From: an uncultured Oscillospiraceae bacterium
GTDB taxonomy: Bacteria; Bacillota; Clostridia; Oscillospirales; Oscillospiraceae
Direction: 5' to 3'
NCBI GenBank assembly: GCA_900756495.1
Contig: CAAEKI010000111.1
Location: forward strand, 1-36,739
DNA: 36,739 bases
Part shown: in pieces, positions 7,168-15,800 of the stretch
How positions within the stretch are numbered: position 1 is the first letter of the stretch
Layout of the letters: every line of letters begins with the position of its first letter
Translations under genes and position numbers: made by a program
Notes under the pieces: model-generated
Database searches by the model: none
What the model saw: the letters and a program-made list of their open reading frames with translations, nothing else
What the model was told of the DNA's origin: nothing

Positions 7168-8361
7168 ATGGAGGCTGTTGGAGTCATTATATTTTTGCCG
7201 AGAGAGGGAAGCGGACCGTCTCTGATGCTGGAGGATATTCTGTTTGATCCGGCGGCGGCCTGGCTGGCTGAGGCCTTGAAAGGCGCCGGGCTGGAGCGCT
7301 TTTTCGTGGTCTGCCACGACGATGACCGGGAGAAGGCCGCGTCCTGCTTTCCTGCGGGAACAGAGTTTGTCACTACCGGCACCGATGATGCTGCCGAGCG
7401 GCTGAGCGCGTTCCTGGCGGAGCGTCCGGGAAAGGTGGTTGTCATCACCCGTCCTGTCCTGCTCTCTGAAGGCAACGCCGGGCAGCTGCTGGCCGATCAT
7501 CCCTCCACAGCTTTGGAGGACCGGGATACTGGAGTGTGCCGGATAGACACAGAGACGTTGAGCGCCGCCCTGGCTGAAGGGGCTGATTTTGAGAGTGCCC
7601 TGCGCTCCGGTGCTGACAGGCTGGGAGCCAGGAGTGTCTGGTTCCAGGGGGCCTATCTGCTGCGGAGCGGATGGGAGGGCCGGATGGAGGCTGAACTGAC
7701 GGCCCGTCAATACGGCGCCGTACGCCTTATGAAGGCCGGGGTGCGGGTGACGGATCCCAACAGCGTCTATGTAGGGCCCAGGGTGAGTGTAGGAGCAGGC
7801 ACGGTTCTTCTGCCGGGCGTCATTTTACGCGGAGTGACTGCCATTGGCAGGGACTGTGAAATCGGACCCAACGCTATGATTACCGACTGTACGGTGGGAG
7901 AGCGGGTTACCGTCAACGCTTCCCAGTTGAATGAGAGCCGGGTGGAGAGCGGCGCTAAGATTGGGCCCTTTGCTTATATCCGTCCCCACTGCTATGTGGG
8001 CAGGGACGTAAAGGTGGGCGATTTTGTGGAGCTGAAAAACTCCACCATTGGAGAGGGAACCAAGATTTCTCACCTCACCTATGTAGGAGACTCTGACGTA
8101 GGGGGCAAAGTCAACTTCGGCTGCGGTACCGTGACGGTGAACTACGACGGCGCGGCCAAGTACCGCACCACCATCGGAGACAATGCCTTTATCGGCTGCA
8201 ACACCAACTTGGTGGCCCCTGTAAAGGTGGGGGATGGAGCCTATACGGCCGCCGGCTCCACCATTACCGACGATGTGCCCGCCGATTCCCTGGCGATCGC
8301 CCGCAGCGTCCAGGTGGTGAAAAAGCAGTGGGCGGCCAAGCGCAGGAGGCGCGGAAAATAA
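7168..8361 (+). CDS. glmU: GlmU-like glucosamine-1-phosphate N-acetyltransferase with degenerate uridylyltransferase domain
   Basis: A 397-residue GlmU homologue (typical length about 455). The C-terminal left-handed beta-helix acetyltransferase is intact. Arg272, Lys290, His302 and Tyr305 sit at a constant offset of 61 from E. coli Arg333, Lys351, catalytic His363 and Tyr366, and the NFGCGT, VNYDG, AAGST and AIARS motifs are present. The N-terminal half (about 190 residues) aligns only loosely. The nucleotide-binding LAAGxGTRM loop is replaced by IIFLPREGSG, and no QxGTxHA or GDxPL motif is seen, so UTP-dependent uridylylation is probably lost. It should make GlcNAc-1-phosphate from acetyl-CoA in peptidoglycan precursor synthesis. 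ATG 7168 has AGGAG ten bases upstream; an in-frame GTG at 7159 has it too close. It is the first gene of the glmU-prs-pth block. Confidence 0.85.
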   Translation: MEAVGVIIFLPREGSGPSLMLEDILFDPAAAWLAEALKGAGLERFFVVCHDDDREKAASCFPAGTEFVTTGTDDAAERLSAFLAERPGKVVVITRPVLLSEGNAGQLLADHPSTALEDRDTGVCRIDTETLSAALAEGADFESALRSGADRLGARSVWFQGAYLLRSGWEGRMEAELTARQYGAVRLMKAGVRVTDPNSVYVGPRVSVGAGTVLLPGVILRGVTAIGRDCEIGPNAMITDCTVGERVTVNASQLNESRVESGAKIGPFAYIRPHCYVGRDVKVGDFVELKNSTIGEGTKISHLTYVGDSDVGGKVNFGCGTVTVNYDGAAKYRTTIGDNAFIGCNTNLVAPVKVGDGAYTAAGSTITDDVPADSLAIARSVQVVKKQWAAKRRRRGK

Positions 8362-8420
8362 GAATTCAGCCTGCCAGGCGCAGGTTGACAATAGAGAAGA
8401 ATTTTGAGAGGATGTAGAAG

Positions 8421-9383
8421 ATGATCGCACACGGTAAGGATATCAAAATCTTTTCCGGCAATTCCAACCGGCCTCTGGCCGACGCTATCTGCAAGGAGAT
8501 TGGAACCCTGGAGTTGGGGAATGCCGAGGTAGGGGCCTTTTCCGACGGAGAGAATTTCGTCTCCATCTATGAGACTGTCCGCGGCTCTGACGTTTTTGTG
8601 GTCCAGTCCACCTGCAGTCCGGTGAACGACAATCTGATGGAGATGCTTATCATGATCGATGCGCTGAAGCGGGCCTCCGCCGGGCGCATTACCGCAGTCA
8701 TGCCCTACTTCGGCTATGCCCGCCAGGACCGCAAGACCAAGCCCCGCGATCCCATCTCTGCCAAGCTGGTGGCCAATTTGATTACCCGTGCCGGCGCTGA
8801 CCGTGTGCTCACCATGGACCTTCACGCCAATCAGATCCAGGGCTTTTTTGATATCCCGGTTGACAATCTGCTGGGCTCTCCCATCTTTGTGGACTATTTC
8901 TCAAAAAAATATGAGAACTGCGAGGATGTAATGGTAGTCTCTCCCGACGTGGGCAGCGTGGCCCGGGCCCGGGCCTTTGCCCAAAAGCTGGGAATGCCGC
9001 TGGCCATTGTGGATAAGCGCCGTCAGAAAGCAAATTCCTCTGAAGTCATGAATATCATTGGCGATGTAAAAGATAAGCGGGTCATTCTTCTGGACGACAT
9101 GGTGGACACCGGCGGTTCCCTGTGCGGTGCAGCCAGGGCCCTGGTGGAGATTGGGGGGGCCAAGTCGGTTACCGCCTGTGCGTCTCATGGCGTCCTGTCC
9201 GGCCCTGCCGTGCAGCGTATTACGGAGAGCGCTCTGGATGAGGTTATTTTCCTCAACACCATTCCCGCCACACCGGAAGTGCTCAAGTGCAGCAAAATCA
9301 AGTACCTCTCTGTGGCCCATATGTTTGCCGAGGCCATTGAGCGTATTTATGAGGAGATTTCAGTTTCCAAACTCTTTGTATAA
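8421..9383 (+). CDS. prs: Ribose-phosphate pyrophosphokinase (PRPP synthetase)
   Basis: A 320-residue class I PRPP synthetase, full length. It forms PRPP from ribose 5-phosphate and ATP for purine, pyrimidine, histidine and NAD synthesis. Visible landmarks are the N-terminal IFSGNSNRPLADAI, the FSDGE loop, PYFGYARQDRK (ATP-binding flexible loop), TMDLHANQIQGFFDIPVDNL (metal and substrate segment) and the PRPP-binding loop VILLDDMVDTGGSL near residue 220. GAGAGGATG precedes the ATG. It lies 59 bases after glmU with no terminator between them, so the two are probably co-transcribed, as in Bacillus. A hairpin follows the gene before pth. Confidence 0.97.
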   Translation: MIAHGKDIKIFSGNSNRPLADAICKEIGTLELGNAEVGAFSDGENFVSIYETVRGSDVFVVQSTCSPVNDNLMEMLIMIDALKRASAGRITAVMPYFGYARQDRKTKPRDPISAKLVANLITRAGADRVLTMDLHANQIQGFFDIPVDNLLGSPIFVDYFSKKYENCEDVMVVSPDVGSVARARAFAQKLGMPLAIVDKRRQKANSSEVMNIIGDVKDKRVILLDDMVDTGGSLCGAARALVEIGGAKSVTACASHGVLSGPAVQRITESALDEVIFLNTIPATPEVLKCSKIKYLSVAHMFAEAIERIYEEISVSKLFV

Positions 9384-9407
9384 GCACAGTCGGATACATG
9401 TGACATC

Positions 9408-9432
9408 AGGGGCGGAGCACAGCTCCGCCTCT
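9408..9432 (+). promoter_or_regulatory. Hairpin between prs and pth
   Basis: An 11-pair stem (one G-T pair) with core GGCGGAGC (9411-9418) and GCTCCGCC (9422-9429) and a three-base loop. It is followed by CTTGCTGT rather than a T tract, so it is more likely an mRNA stability or partial attenuation element than a full terminator. Confidence 0.4.
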
Positions 9433-9461
9433 TGCTGTATGTTCAGGGGAGCAAGGACAAT

Positions 9462-10055
9462 ATGTTGTTTGGTAAAAATAGGACGGGGGGTACCGAGTGG
9501 CTGGTGGTAGGTCTGGGTAACCCCGGGGACAAGTATGAGAATACCCGCCACAATGCGGGCTTTATGGTGGTGGATGAGTTGGCCGAGCGGCTGCATGTTC
9601 CAGTCCAGCGGCTGAAGTATAAAGCGCTCACCAACACGGCCGAGGTGGGAGGCAAAAGGGTTTTGCTTATGAAGCCGGTAACCTATATGAACCTCTCCGG
9701 CGAGGCGGTGCGTCAGGCCGCTGAATTTTACAAGATTCCTCCCGAGCGGGTGCTGGTGATCTCTGATGATGTATCGCTGCCGGTGGGTAAGCTGCGCATC
9801 CGCAAGGGAGGGTCTGCCGGCGGACACAACGGGCTTAAAAGCATCATTGCCCAGCTGGGAAGCGACCGGTTTCCCCGGCTAAAGATCGGTGTGGGAGAAA
9901 AGCCGCACCCGGACTACGACATGGCTGACTGGGTGCTCTCCAAATTTGCCGGAGCGGACAGGCAGATGATAGAGGAGGCCATGAAACGGGCTGCCGACGC
10001 GGTGGAATGCCTATTGCGGGATGGAGCCGACCAGGCAATGAACAAGTTTAATTGA
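9462..10055 (+). CDS. pth: Peptidyl-tRNA hydrolase
   Basis: A 197-residue bacterial Pth, which frees tRNA from peptidyl-tRNA dropped by the ribosome. Conserved elements are GLGNPGDKYENTRHNAG with catalytic His30, MKPVTYMNLSG with Asn77, the ISDDVSLPVG segment with Asp102, and SAGGHNGLKS with Asn123. ATG 9462 follows GGGGAGCAAGGA at a workable spacing. An in-frame TTG at 9432 lies inside the preceding hairpin and would add an unusual ten-residue extension. It follows prs as in other Bacillota, without the ctc/rplY gene that stands between them in Bacillus. Confidence 0.96.
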   Translation: MLFGKNRTGGTEWLVVGLGNPGDKYENTRHNAGFMVVDELAERLHVPVQRLKYKALTNTAEVGGKRVLLMKPVTYMNLSGEAVRQAAEFYKIPPERVLVISDDVSLPVGKLRIRKGGSAGGHNGLKSIIAQLGSDRFPRLKIGVGEKPHPDYDMADWVLSKFAGADRQMIEEAMKRAADAVECLLRDGADQAMNKFN

Positions 10056-10157
10056 GGATACACCCCATAGGGGGATGCAGGCGCTTTTATGTGATACCGA
10101 ATTCTTGGCGTGCCCGTCGGTTTCATACAGTGGGCGGTTCATGTGGAGGTGATTCGG

Positions 10158-10988
10158 ATGGCCCGGCGCAAACTCTTTTGTGAATACGGGCCGGTGTGCT
10201 ATCGGCTTTCTCTCTGGAAGGAGAGGCTGCGCAAGACACTCCGGGATCGGCGCGCCGGGCTGTGCCTCGCCCGCCGCCGCACAGCGGCATCCCTGCCCGC
10301 CCTGGCCAAGGGGCACCGCTCTCTGGTGCTCCGCCGTCTCACGGGGGTGGACATGGCGCTCCAGAAGAATAAGCAGGTCAATCTCGCCCTGGCCGCCGGC
10401 CGGATTGACGGGGTAGTGGTGGAGCCGGGAGAGACGTTTTCCTTCTGGGCTCTGGTGGGCCAGCCTACCGCTAAACGGGGATATTTGCCCGGTCTGGCCA
10501 TCGCCAGTGGGAAGGCAGGGACGGCAGTAGGGGGCGGACTCTGCCAGCTGGCCAACCTTATCCATTATCTGGTGCTCCACAGTCCGCTGGAAGTGACGGA
10601 GCTCCACCATCACACCGACGCTATCTTTCCTGACGATCGGCGGCGGGTTCCCTTCGGCACCGGTACCTCAGTCTTTTGTCCCCATGTAGATTATCGGTTC
10701 TATAACGGGACAGGACAGCGGGTACAGATCCGGGTGTGGTTGGAGGAGGGCGACCTGTGTGGGGAGTTGCGGGCGGAACGGCCGTTTCCCTGCCGTTACC
10801 GGCTGTCGGAAGAGGGGCATCGTTTTGTGAAGGAGGGAGAGAACTGGTACCGGATGAGTCAAGTGTACCGGGAATCTTTTGAGAGAGAGACCGGCGAGCA
10901 GGTAGGTCGGGAATTGATCCTGGACAACCACTCCAAGGTGCTGTACGATCCGGCGCTTATTCCGCCGGAAGAGATTGCGGTCAGTTGA
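10158..10988 (+). CDS. VanW family protein
   Basis: A 276-residue protein matching the VanW accessory protein of vanB-type vancomycin resistance clusters in length and in its signature segments: GETFSFWALVGQPTAKRGYLPGLA and the Gly-rich GGGLCQLANLIHYLVLHSPL, followed by a His-rich TELHHHTDA. The biochemical role of VanW is not established. There are no vanH, vanA/B or vanX genes nearby, so this is not evidence of glycopeptide resistance. ATG 10158 has GGAGGTGAT directly upstream at ideal spacing; an earlier in-frame ATG at 10110 lacks one. The stop is ten bases before the DltA-like start, so these genes are probably one unit. No signal peptide is evident. Confidence 0.88.
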   Translation: MARRKLFCEYGPVCYRLSLWKERLRKTLRDRRAGLCLARRRTAASLPALAKGHRSLVLRRLTGVDMALQKNKQVNLALAAGRIDGVVVEPGETFSFWALVGQPTAKRGYLPGLAIASGKAGTAVGGGLCQLANLIHYLVLHSPLEVTELHHHTDAIFPDDRRRVPFGTGTSVFCPHVDYRFYNGTGQRVQIRVWLEEGDLCGELRAERPFPCRYRLSEEGHRFVKEGENWYRMSQVYRESFERETGEQVGRELILDNHSKVLYDPALIPPEEIAVS

Positions 10989-10998
10989 GGCGAGTGCG

Positions 10999-12351
10999 AT
11001 GTTTTTAAGCGAAATCCAAAGGCATTCGGAGCTGCTGGGAGACCGGACGGCACTGGCGTCAGGGGCGGAGACGATCTCCTGGGCGCAGCTTTGGCCCATG
11101 GCCCAGGCACTGGCTGCCGGACTGCGCAGGTCTGGAACGGGACCTGTAGCAGTCATGGGGGAACGGGAACCCTGGGTGCCTGCCGCCTTCCTGGCCTGCC
11201 TGATCGCCGGGAGACCCTATCTGCCCTGCCCGCCCTCTCTGCCGGCGGGCAGGCGGGCGGAGCTTTTGGTACGGACCGGCGCGGAGCCGCTGGAACGGCT
11301 ACAGGCAGAGCGGGGGTTTTTCTCCGGGGAGCGGTGTGAGATGGCGGAAGACACAGACCGCACCGCCTACCTCCTGTTCACATCGGGGAGCACCGGGGGC
11401 CCCAAGCAGGTGGCGGTCAGCGTAAGCAATCTAGACCATTTTCTCTGCTGGGCCCGGACACTGCCGGGTGTGGCCGGGGCAGCAGCCGGGGTAGTTGCGG
11501 GCCAGGCGGCTTACACCTTTGACCTGTCGGTGGCGGACCTGTATCTGGCCCTCACCTGCGGAGGAACCCACTTGGCCCTGAGGAAGGAGGAGCTGTCTGA
11601 ACCGGCCGCCCTGTTTCGGCAGTTGGGCCTGTGGGGAGCAAATCTGCTGGTATGTACCCCGTCTCTGCTGCGGCTGTGCCTGCTGGATTCGGCATTCACA
11701 CCAGCGCTGCTGCCGGAATTGAAGGCGGTCTTCTCCTGTGGAGAGGTTCTGCCCCACCGGACTGCCGGGAGGCTGTTGGAGCGCTTCCCGGGTATACGGC
11801 TTTTTAACGCCTATGGTCCTACCGAATGTACCTGCGCAGTATGCGCCGCAGAGATCACACGGGATCAGTGCACCGGTGTGCTGCCCGTGGGTGTGCTGCC
11901 GGGTGCGGCAGCAAATATTTCCCTGGAAAAGGGAGAGATTGTAATCCGAGGAGAAAGCGTGGCTCCAGCCTATGGCGAAACCTATCATACTGGTGATTTG
12001 GGGCATGTAAGACACGGACGGCTCTATTGGGACGGACGGAAGGATTTTCAGATTAAATTTAAGGGCTATCGCATAGAGCCTGCGGAGATTGAGGCGGCTC
12101 TGGAGAGCTTGGAGGGCGTAGGGCGGGCGGCGGTGCTGCCCCGGCGGGACAGCTCCGGCCAAGTCCGGGGCCTGACCGCCTTTATAGAGGGAGACTGTGG
12201 CCGGGAGGAACTGGCCGCTGCGCTGCAGAAGCGGCTGCCAGCCTATATGGTGCCGGGGGAGTGGAGGTTCCTGCAGCAGATCCCGCTGAACGACCGTGGA
12301 AAGTGCGACCGGAGGGCGCTGGAGGAGATGCTGTATGGAGGAAGAGATTAA
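10999..12351 (+). CDS. dltA: DltA-like D-alanine (amino acid) adenylating enzyme
   Basis: A 450-residue adenylation enzyme closest by motif to DltA, which activates D-alanine and loads it onto DltC for teichoic acid alanylation. Seen: LLFTSGSTGGPKQV (P-loop), SCGEVLPHRTAGRLLERFP, NAYGPTECT, YHTGDLG, GRKDFQIKFKGYRIEPAEIE, and the C-terminal lysine in NDRGKCDRRAL (Lys435). Cys247 in the CGE motif corresponds to the cysteine linked to D-Ala selectivity in DltA. It is about 50 residues shorter than usual, mainly from two deletions between the NAYGPTE and TGDLG motifs. The gene overlaps the carrier-protein gene by 17 bases. No dltB or dltD is in the window. It could also serve another aminoacyl carrier pathway. 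Confidence 0.8.
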   Translation: MFLSEIQRHSELLGDRTALASGAETISWAQLWPMAQALAAGLRRSGTGPVAVMGEREPWVPAAFLACLIAGRPYLPCPPSLPAGRRAELLVRTGAEPLERLQAERGFFSGERCEMAEDTDRTAYLLFTSGSTGGPKQVAVSVSNLDHFLCWARTLPGVAGAAAGVVAGQAAYTFDLSVADLYLALTCGGTHLALRKEELSEPAALFRQLGLWGANLLVCTPSLLRLCLLDSAFTPALLPELKAVFSCGEVLPHRTAGRLLERFPGIRLFNAYGPTECTCAVCAAEITRDQCTGVLPVGVLPGAAANISLEKGEIVIRGESVAPAYGETYHTGDLGHVRHGRLYWDGRKDFQIKFKGYRIEPAEIEAALESLEGVGRAAVLPRRDSSGQVRGLTAFIEGDCGREELAAALQKRLPAYMVPGEWRFLQQIPLNDRGKCDRRALEEMLYGGRD

Positions 12352-12556
12352 GGAACTGATAGCCGCAGCCTGCGGGACGAGAGAGGCGCTGGAGCCAGGA
12401 GTGGACCTGCTGGAGCGGGAGCTGCTGGATTCTCTTGGGCTTATTGAGCTGTTGGAGGGGTTGGAGGATCTCGGTATTGAGATCCAACCTACTCAAACGC
12501 CGCGGGACGCCTTTCGGACGGTGGAGGGGATTTTGGCTCTCTGCCGGAGATGCTGA
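12335..12556 (+). CDS. dltC: DltC-like acyl carrier protein
   Basis: A 73-residue carrier protein. The phosphopantetheine attachment site is Ser33 in ERELLDSLGLIELLEGLED, which fits the DltC pattern (xLDSxGxxxLL) better than fatty-acid ACP. The fold length and the acidic helix II also agree. It begins inside the end of the adenylation gene, with GGAGGAGATG just upstream of ATG 12335. This ensures coupled synthesis of enzyme and carrier, as in dlt operons. The likely role is to accept the D-alanyl or other aminoacyl group as a thioester in the cytoplasm; the downstream membrane acceptor proteins are not encoded nearby. Confidence 0.8.
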   Translation: MEEEIKELIAAACGTREALEPGVDLLERELLDSLGLIELLEGLEDLGIEIQPTQTPRDAFRTVEGILALCRRC

Positions 12557-12678
12557 GGAGGAGCGGTTGTCTTTCCGGCTGGCAGAGTGAGGGAATGCAC
12601 TCCAGGCTGCGCCCCATAAGTTCTTTTACCGGTTATGAATCACTCCGCGGGCGATCTGTGTCTGGAGGCAAAGTGCCC

Positions 12679-12707
12679 TTGACGGGGCGTAAAGAAAGGA
12701 TTATACT
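12679..12707 (+). promoter_or_regulatory. Promoter upstream of mfd
   Basis: TTGACG (12679-12684), 17 bases, TATACT (12702-12707). The expected transcript start, near 12714, lies only about 15 bases before a strong terminator-like hairpin. Confidence 0.7.
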
Positions 12708-12727
12708 AAAAAAACTGAACGGTGATA

Positions 12728-12759
12728 CCCCCTGGGCAAAGCCCATGAGGGGGATTTTT
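12728..12759 (+). terminator. Intrinsic terminator or attenuator between dltC and mfd
   Basis: Stem CCCCC-TGGGC (12728-12737) with GCCCA-TGA-GGGGG (12741-12753), a three-base AAA loop and a three-base bulge, followed by TTTTT at 12755-12759. It could end the vanW-dlt transcript, and it also lies inside the leader made by the promoter at 12679-12707. Confidence 0.75.
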
Positions 12760-12802
12760 GCGCGTCTATAGCTTCCAAAATTTTCTAAAAGGAGGGCGGG
12801 CT

Positions 12803-15800
12803 ATGAAGCTGCTGACCGATATACTTCGGGGAGTTCCGGAATTTCAGGGTCTGCTTGCCGCGGTGGACAATGGAGGCTGTCCGGCGGCGGTGACAGGGCT
12901 GTCGGGCGTCCACCGGGCCCATTTTGCCGCAGCCCTGCATGAGGAGACGGGGCGGAGCGTAGCCCTTGTGTGCGCCGACGAAGGAGAGGCCGAACAGCTG
13001 GCCCGGGATCTCGCCGCCTTCACCGGAGAAGAGGTGCGTACCCTTTTTGCGCGGGAGCTTACCTTTCATAATGCCGCTGTGGTATCCCGCCAGTGGGAGC
13101 ACCGCCGCCTGTCGGTGCTGCGGGCGCTGGCGTCAGGGGAGTGTCCCCTCCTGGTGACCACGGTGGAAGCCCTCCTTCAGCGGACGGTGCCTAAGGTCCT
13201 GCTGCTCCAGGCGGCCCAGGCACTGCGAATGGGTGAAAATTACGACTTGAACGAGCTGGCCGAGACGCTGACCGCCGCTGGCTACACCCGCTGCGACCAG
13301 GTGGAGGGGGTAGGGCAATTTGCTCTGCGGGGCGGCATCCTGGATTTTTTCTCCCCGGCACATGACAGGCCGGTGCGCTGCGAGTTCTTTGGAGATGAGA
13401 TAGACTCCATGGGCCTCTTTGACCCGGCTACCCAGCGGAGGACAGGGAACCTGAAAGAGGCCGAAATCCTTCCCGCCGCCGAGGTGTTGCCCCAGTTTGC
13501 TCCCGGCGGGTATGGTGGATTGCTGGAGGCCCTGGACGCACTCATTGCCCGCACACAGAAGCGCCGGGGGGATCAAACGGTCCTGCTGCGTACGCTGGCG
13601 GAGGATCGGGAGCGGTTCGCCGCCCAGACATCCTTTCCGGCAATAGACCGATATCTGGCCCTGATTTACCCTGAACTGGCCACGGCTGCCGACTACCTGG
13701 GGGAGGATACGGTGGTTCTGGTTGCCGAGAGCGGCAGAGCGGCAGAGCGGGCCCGGACTTGGCTGTGGCAGATAACGGAAGACAGTAAGGCTCTGATGGA
13801 GCGGGGCGAGCTGGCCGGCGAGCTGACGGTCTTTGCCCGCACCTTTGAGGAGCTGTGCGGCGTTTTGGAGGACTGGCCGCTCTGTTATCTGGACGCATTT
13901 CCGTCCTCCTCCTATCCCCGGCCGCCCCGGACTATCTTCAATCTCTTGGCCAAGCAGCTTCCCTCCTATGGGGCGAGCCTGGAGACGGCTGTATCCGATC
14001 TGGCGCACTATGTGGGGGAGAACTTCGCCGTCGTTGTGCTGGTGTCCAGTGAGCAGAGGGCGCTGAACCTCCAGACCCTGCTGCGGGAACAGAACCTCAG
14101 AACCGCTGTGGACTTTCAGCTCCACGAGCTGCCCGGGCCGGGCCGGGCGGTCATCGCCGTGGGGGGCCTTTCCTCCGGAATGGAGTACCCCGCGGTCAAG
14201 TGCGCCGTCCTCACGGAGGGGCGGCTCTCGGCGGGGAAGAAGAAGCGCGCCAAGGCTGCTACCAACAGGCAAAAGCTGGGCTCCTACGCAGACCTCTCCC
14301 CTGGAGATCTGGTGGTCCACGAGCACCATGGTATCGGCCGGTTTGTAGAGATGACTCAGATGACGGTGGACGGCGTGGAAAAGGACTATGTCAAGATCGC
14401 CTACGCCGGGGCCGACGTACTTTACGTTCCCGCTACCCAGCTGGATTTGGTGAGCAAATATATTGGAGGAGGAGAGGATGCCGCCGAGACCAAAAAGCTC
14501 AGCCGTCTGGGGGGCACTGACTGGGAAAAGGCCAAGACCCGGGCCAAAAAAGCGGTGCAGGATCTGGCCAAGGGGCTTATACAGCTCTACGCCCAACGGC
14601 AGCGTCAACCCGGCTTTGCATTCTCCCCCGACTCACCCTGGATGAAGGAGTTTGAGGACCAGTTTGAGTATGCAGAGACTGAGGACCAGCTCCGCTGCAT
14701 TGAGGAGATCAAGCGGGACATGGAGCAGCCCCGGCCAATGGACCGGCTTCTCTGCGGCGACGTGGGCTACGGCAAGACAGAGGTGGCCTTCCGAGCCATT
14801 ATGAAATGCGTGCTGGATGGCAAGCAGGCCGCTATTCTGGTGCCCACCACCGTCCTGGCACGGCAGCACTTTCTCACTGCAAAGGCGCGTTTTGCCAAGT
14901 ACCCGGTGGAGATCGACGTGGTTTCACGCTTTCGGACGCCCGCCCAGATGAAGGAGACTTTGCGGCGGGTGCGGGAAGGCTCCATCGACGTGTTGGTGGG
15001 GACCCACCGCCTGTTCCAAAAGGACGTGGAGTGGAGGGACCTGGGACTGTTGGTAGTGGATGAGGAGCAGCGCTTCGGTGTAGCCCACAAAGAGAAGCTC
15101 AAGGAGCTCTCCAAGCAGGTGGATGTACTCACCCTGTCGGCAACTCCTATCCCCCGGACATTGAACATGGCCCTCTCGGGCATCCGGGATATGTCCACGC
15201 TGGAGGAGCCCCCCTCCGACCGCCAGCCGGTTCAGACCTATGTACTGGAACACGACTGGGGGGTTCTGGCCGACGCTATGCGCCGGGAGCTGGAGCGGGG
15301 CGGACAGGTCTATTACCTCCATAACCGGGTGGAGACCATCACCCGTGCCGCCGGGCGTATCAAGGAGATGCTGGGGGAGGAGGCCGAGGTGGCGGTGGCC
15401 CATGGGAAGATGTCCCAGGAGGAGCTCAATGACGTGATGACCCGCATGAGCGAGGGAGAGGTTCAGGTGCTGGTGTGTACCACCATCATCGAGACCGGCA
15501 TTGACATCGCCAATGTCAATACGCTCATCATTGAGGACGCGGATAAGATGGGACTGGCCCAGCTCCACCAGATCCGGGGGCGGGTGGGCCGCTCTAACCG
15601 GAGAGCCTACGCCTATCTCACTTACCGGCGGGGAAAAATCCTCTCGGAGATAGCTACCAAGCGGCTCTCAGCCATCCGGGAGTTCGCCGAGTTCAACTCA
15701 GGATTCAAGATTGCTATGCGGGACCTGGAGATTCGAGGCGCGGGCAATATTCTGGGGCCTGAGCAGAGTGGTTTTATGCTCAGTGTTGGCTATGACATGT

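Noticed and set aside
10158..10988. Vancomycin resistance cluster suggested by VanW
   Set aside because: No vanH, ligase, vanX, vanY or vanRS genes are present; VanW-family proteins are common outside resistance clusters.
12550..12771. A 73-codon frame between dltC and mfd
   Set aside because: It runs through a promoter and terminator hairpin and has no recognisable protein features.
13133..14608. A 491-codon minus-strand reading frame
   Set aside because: It lies opposite mfd, which has complete domain support; the frame has no family motifs and no signals of its own.
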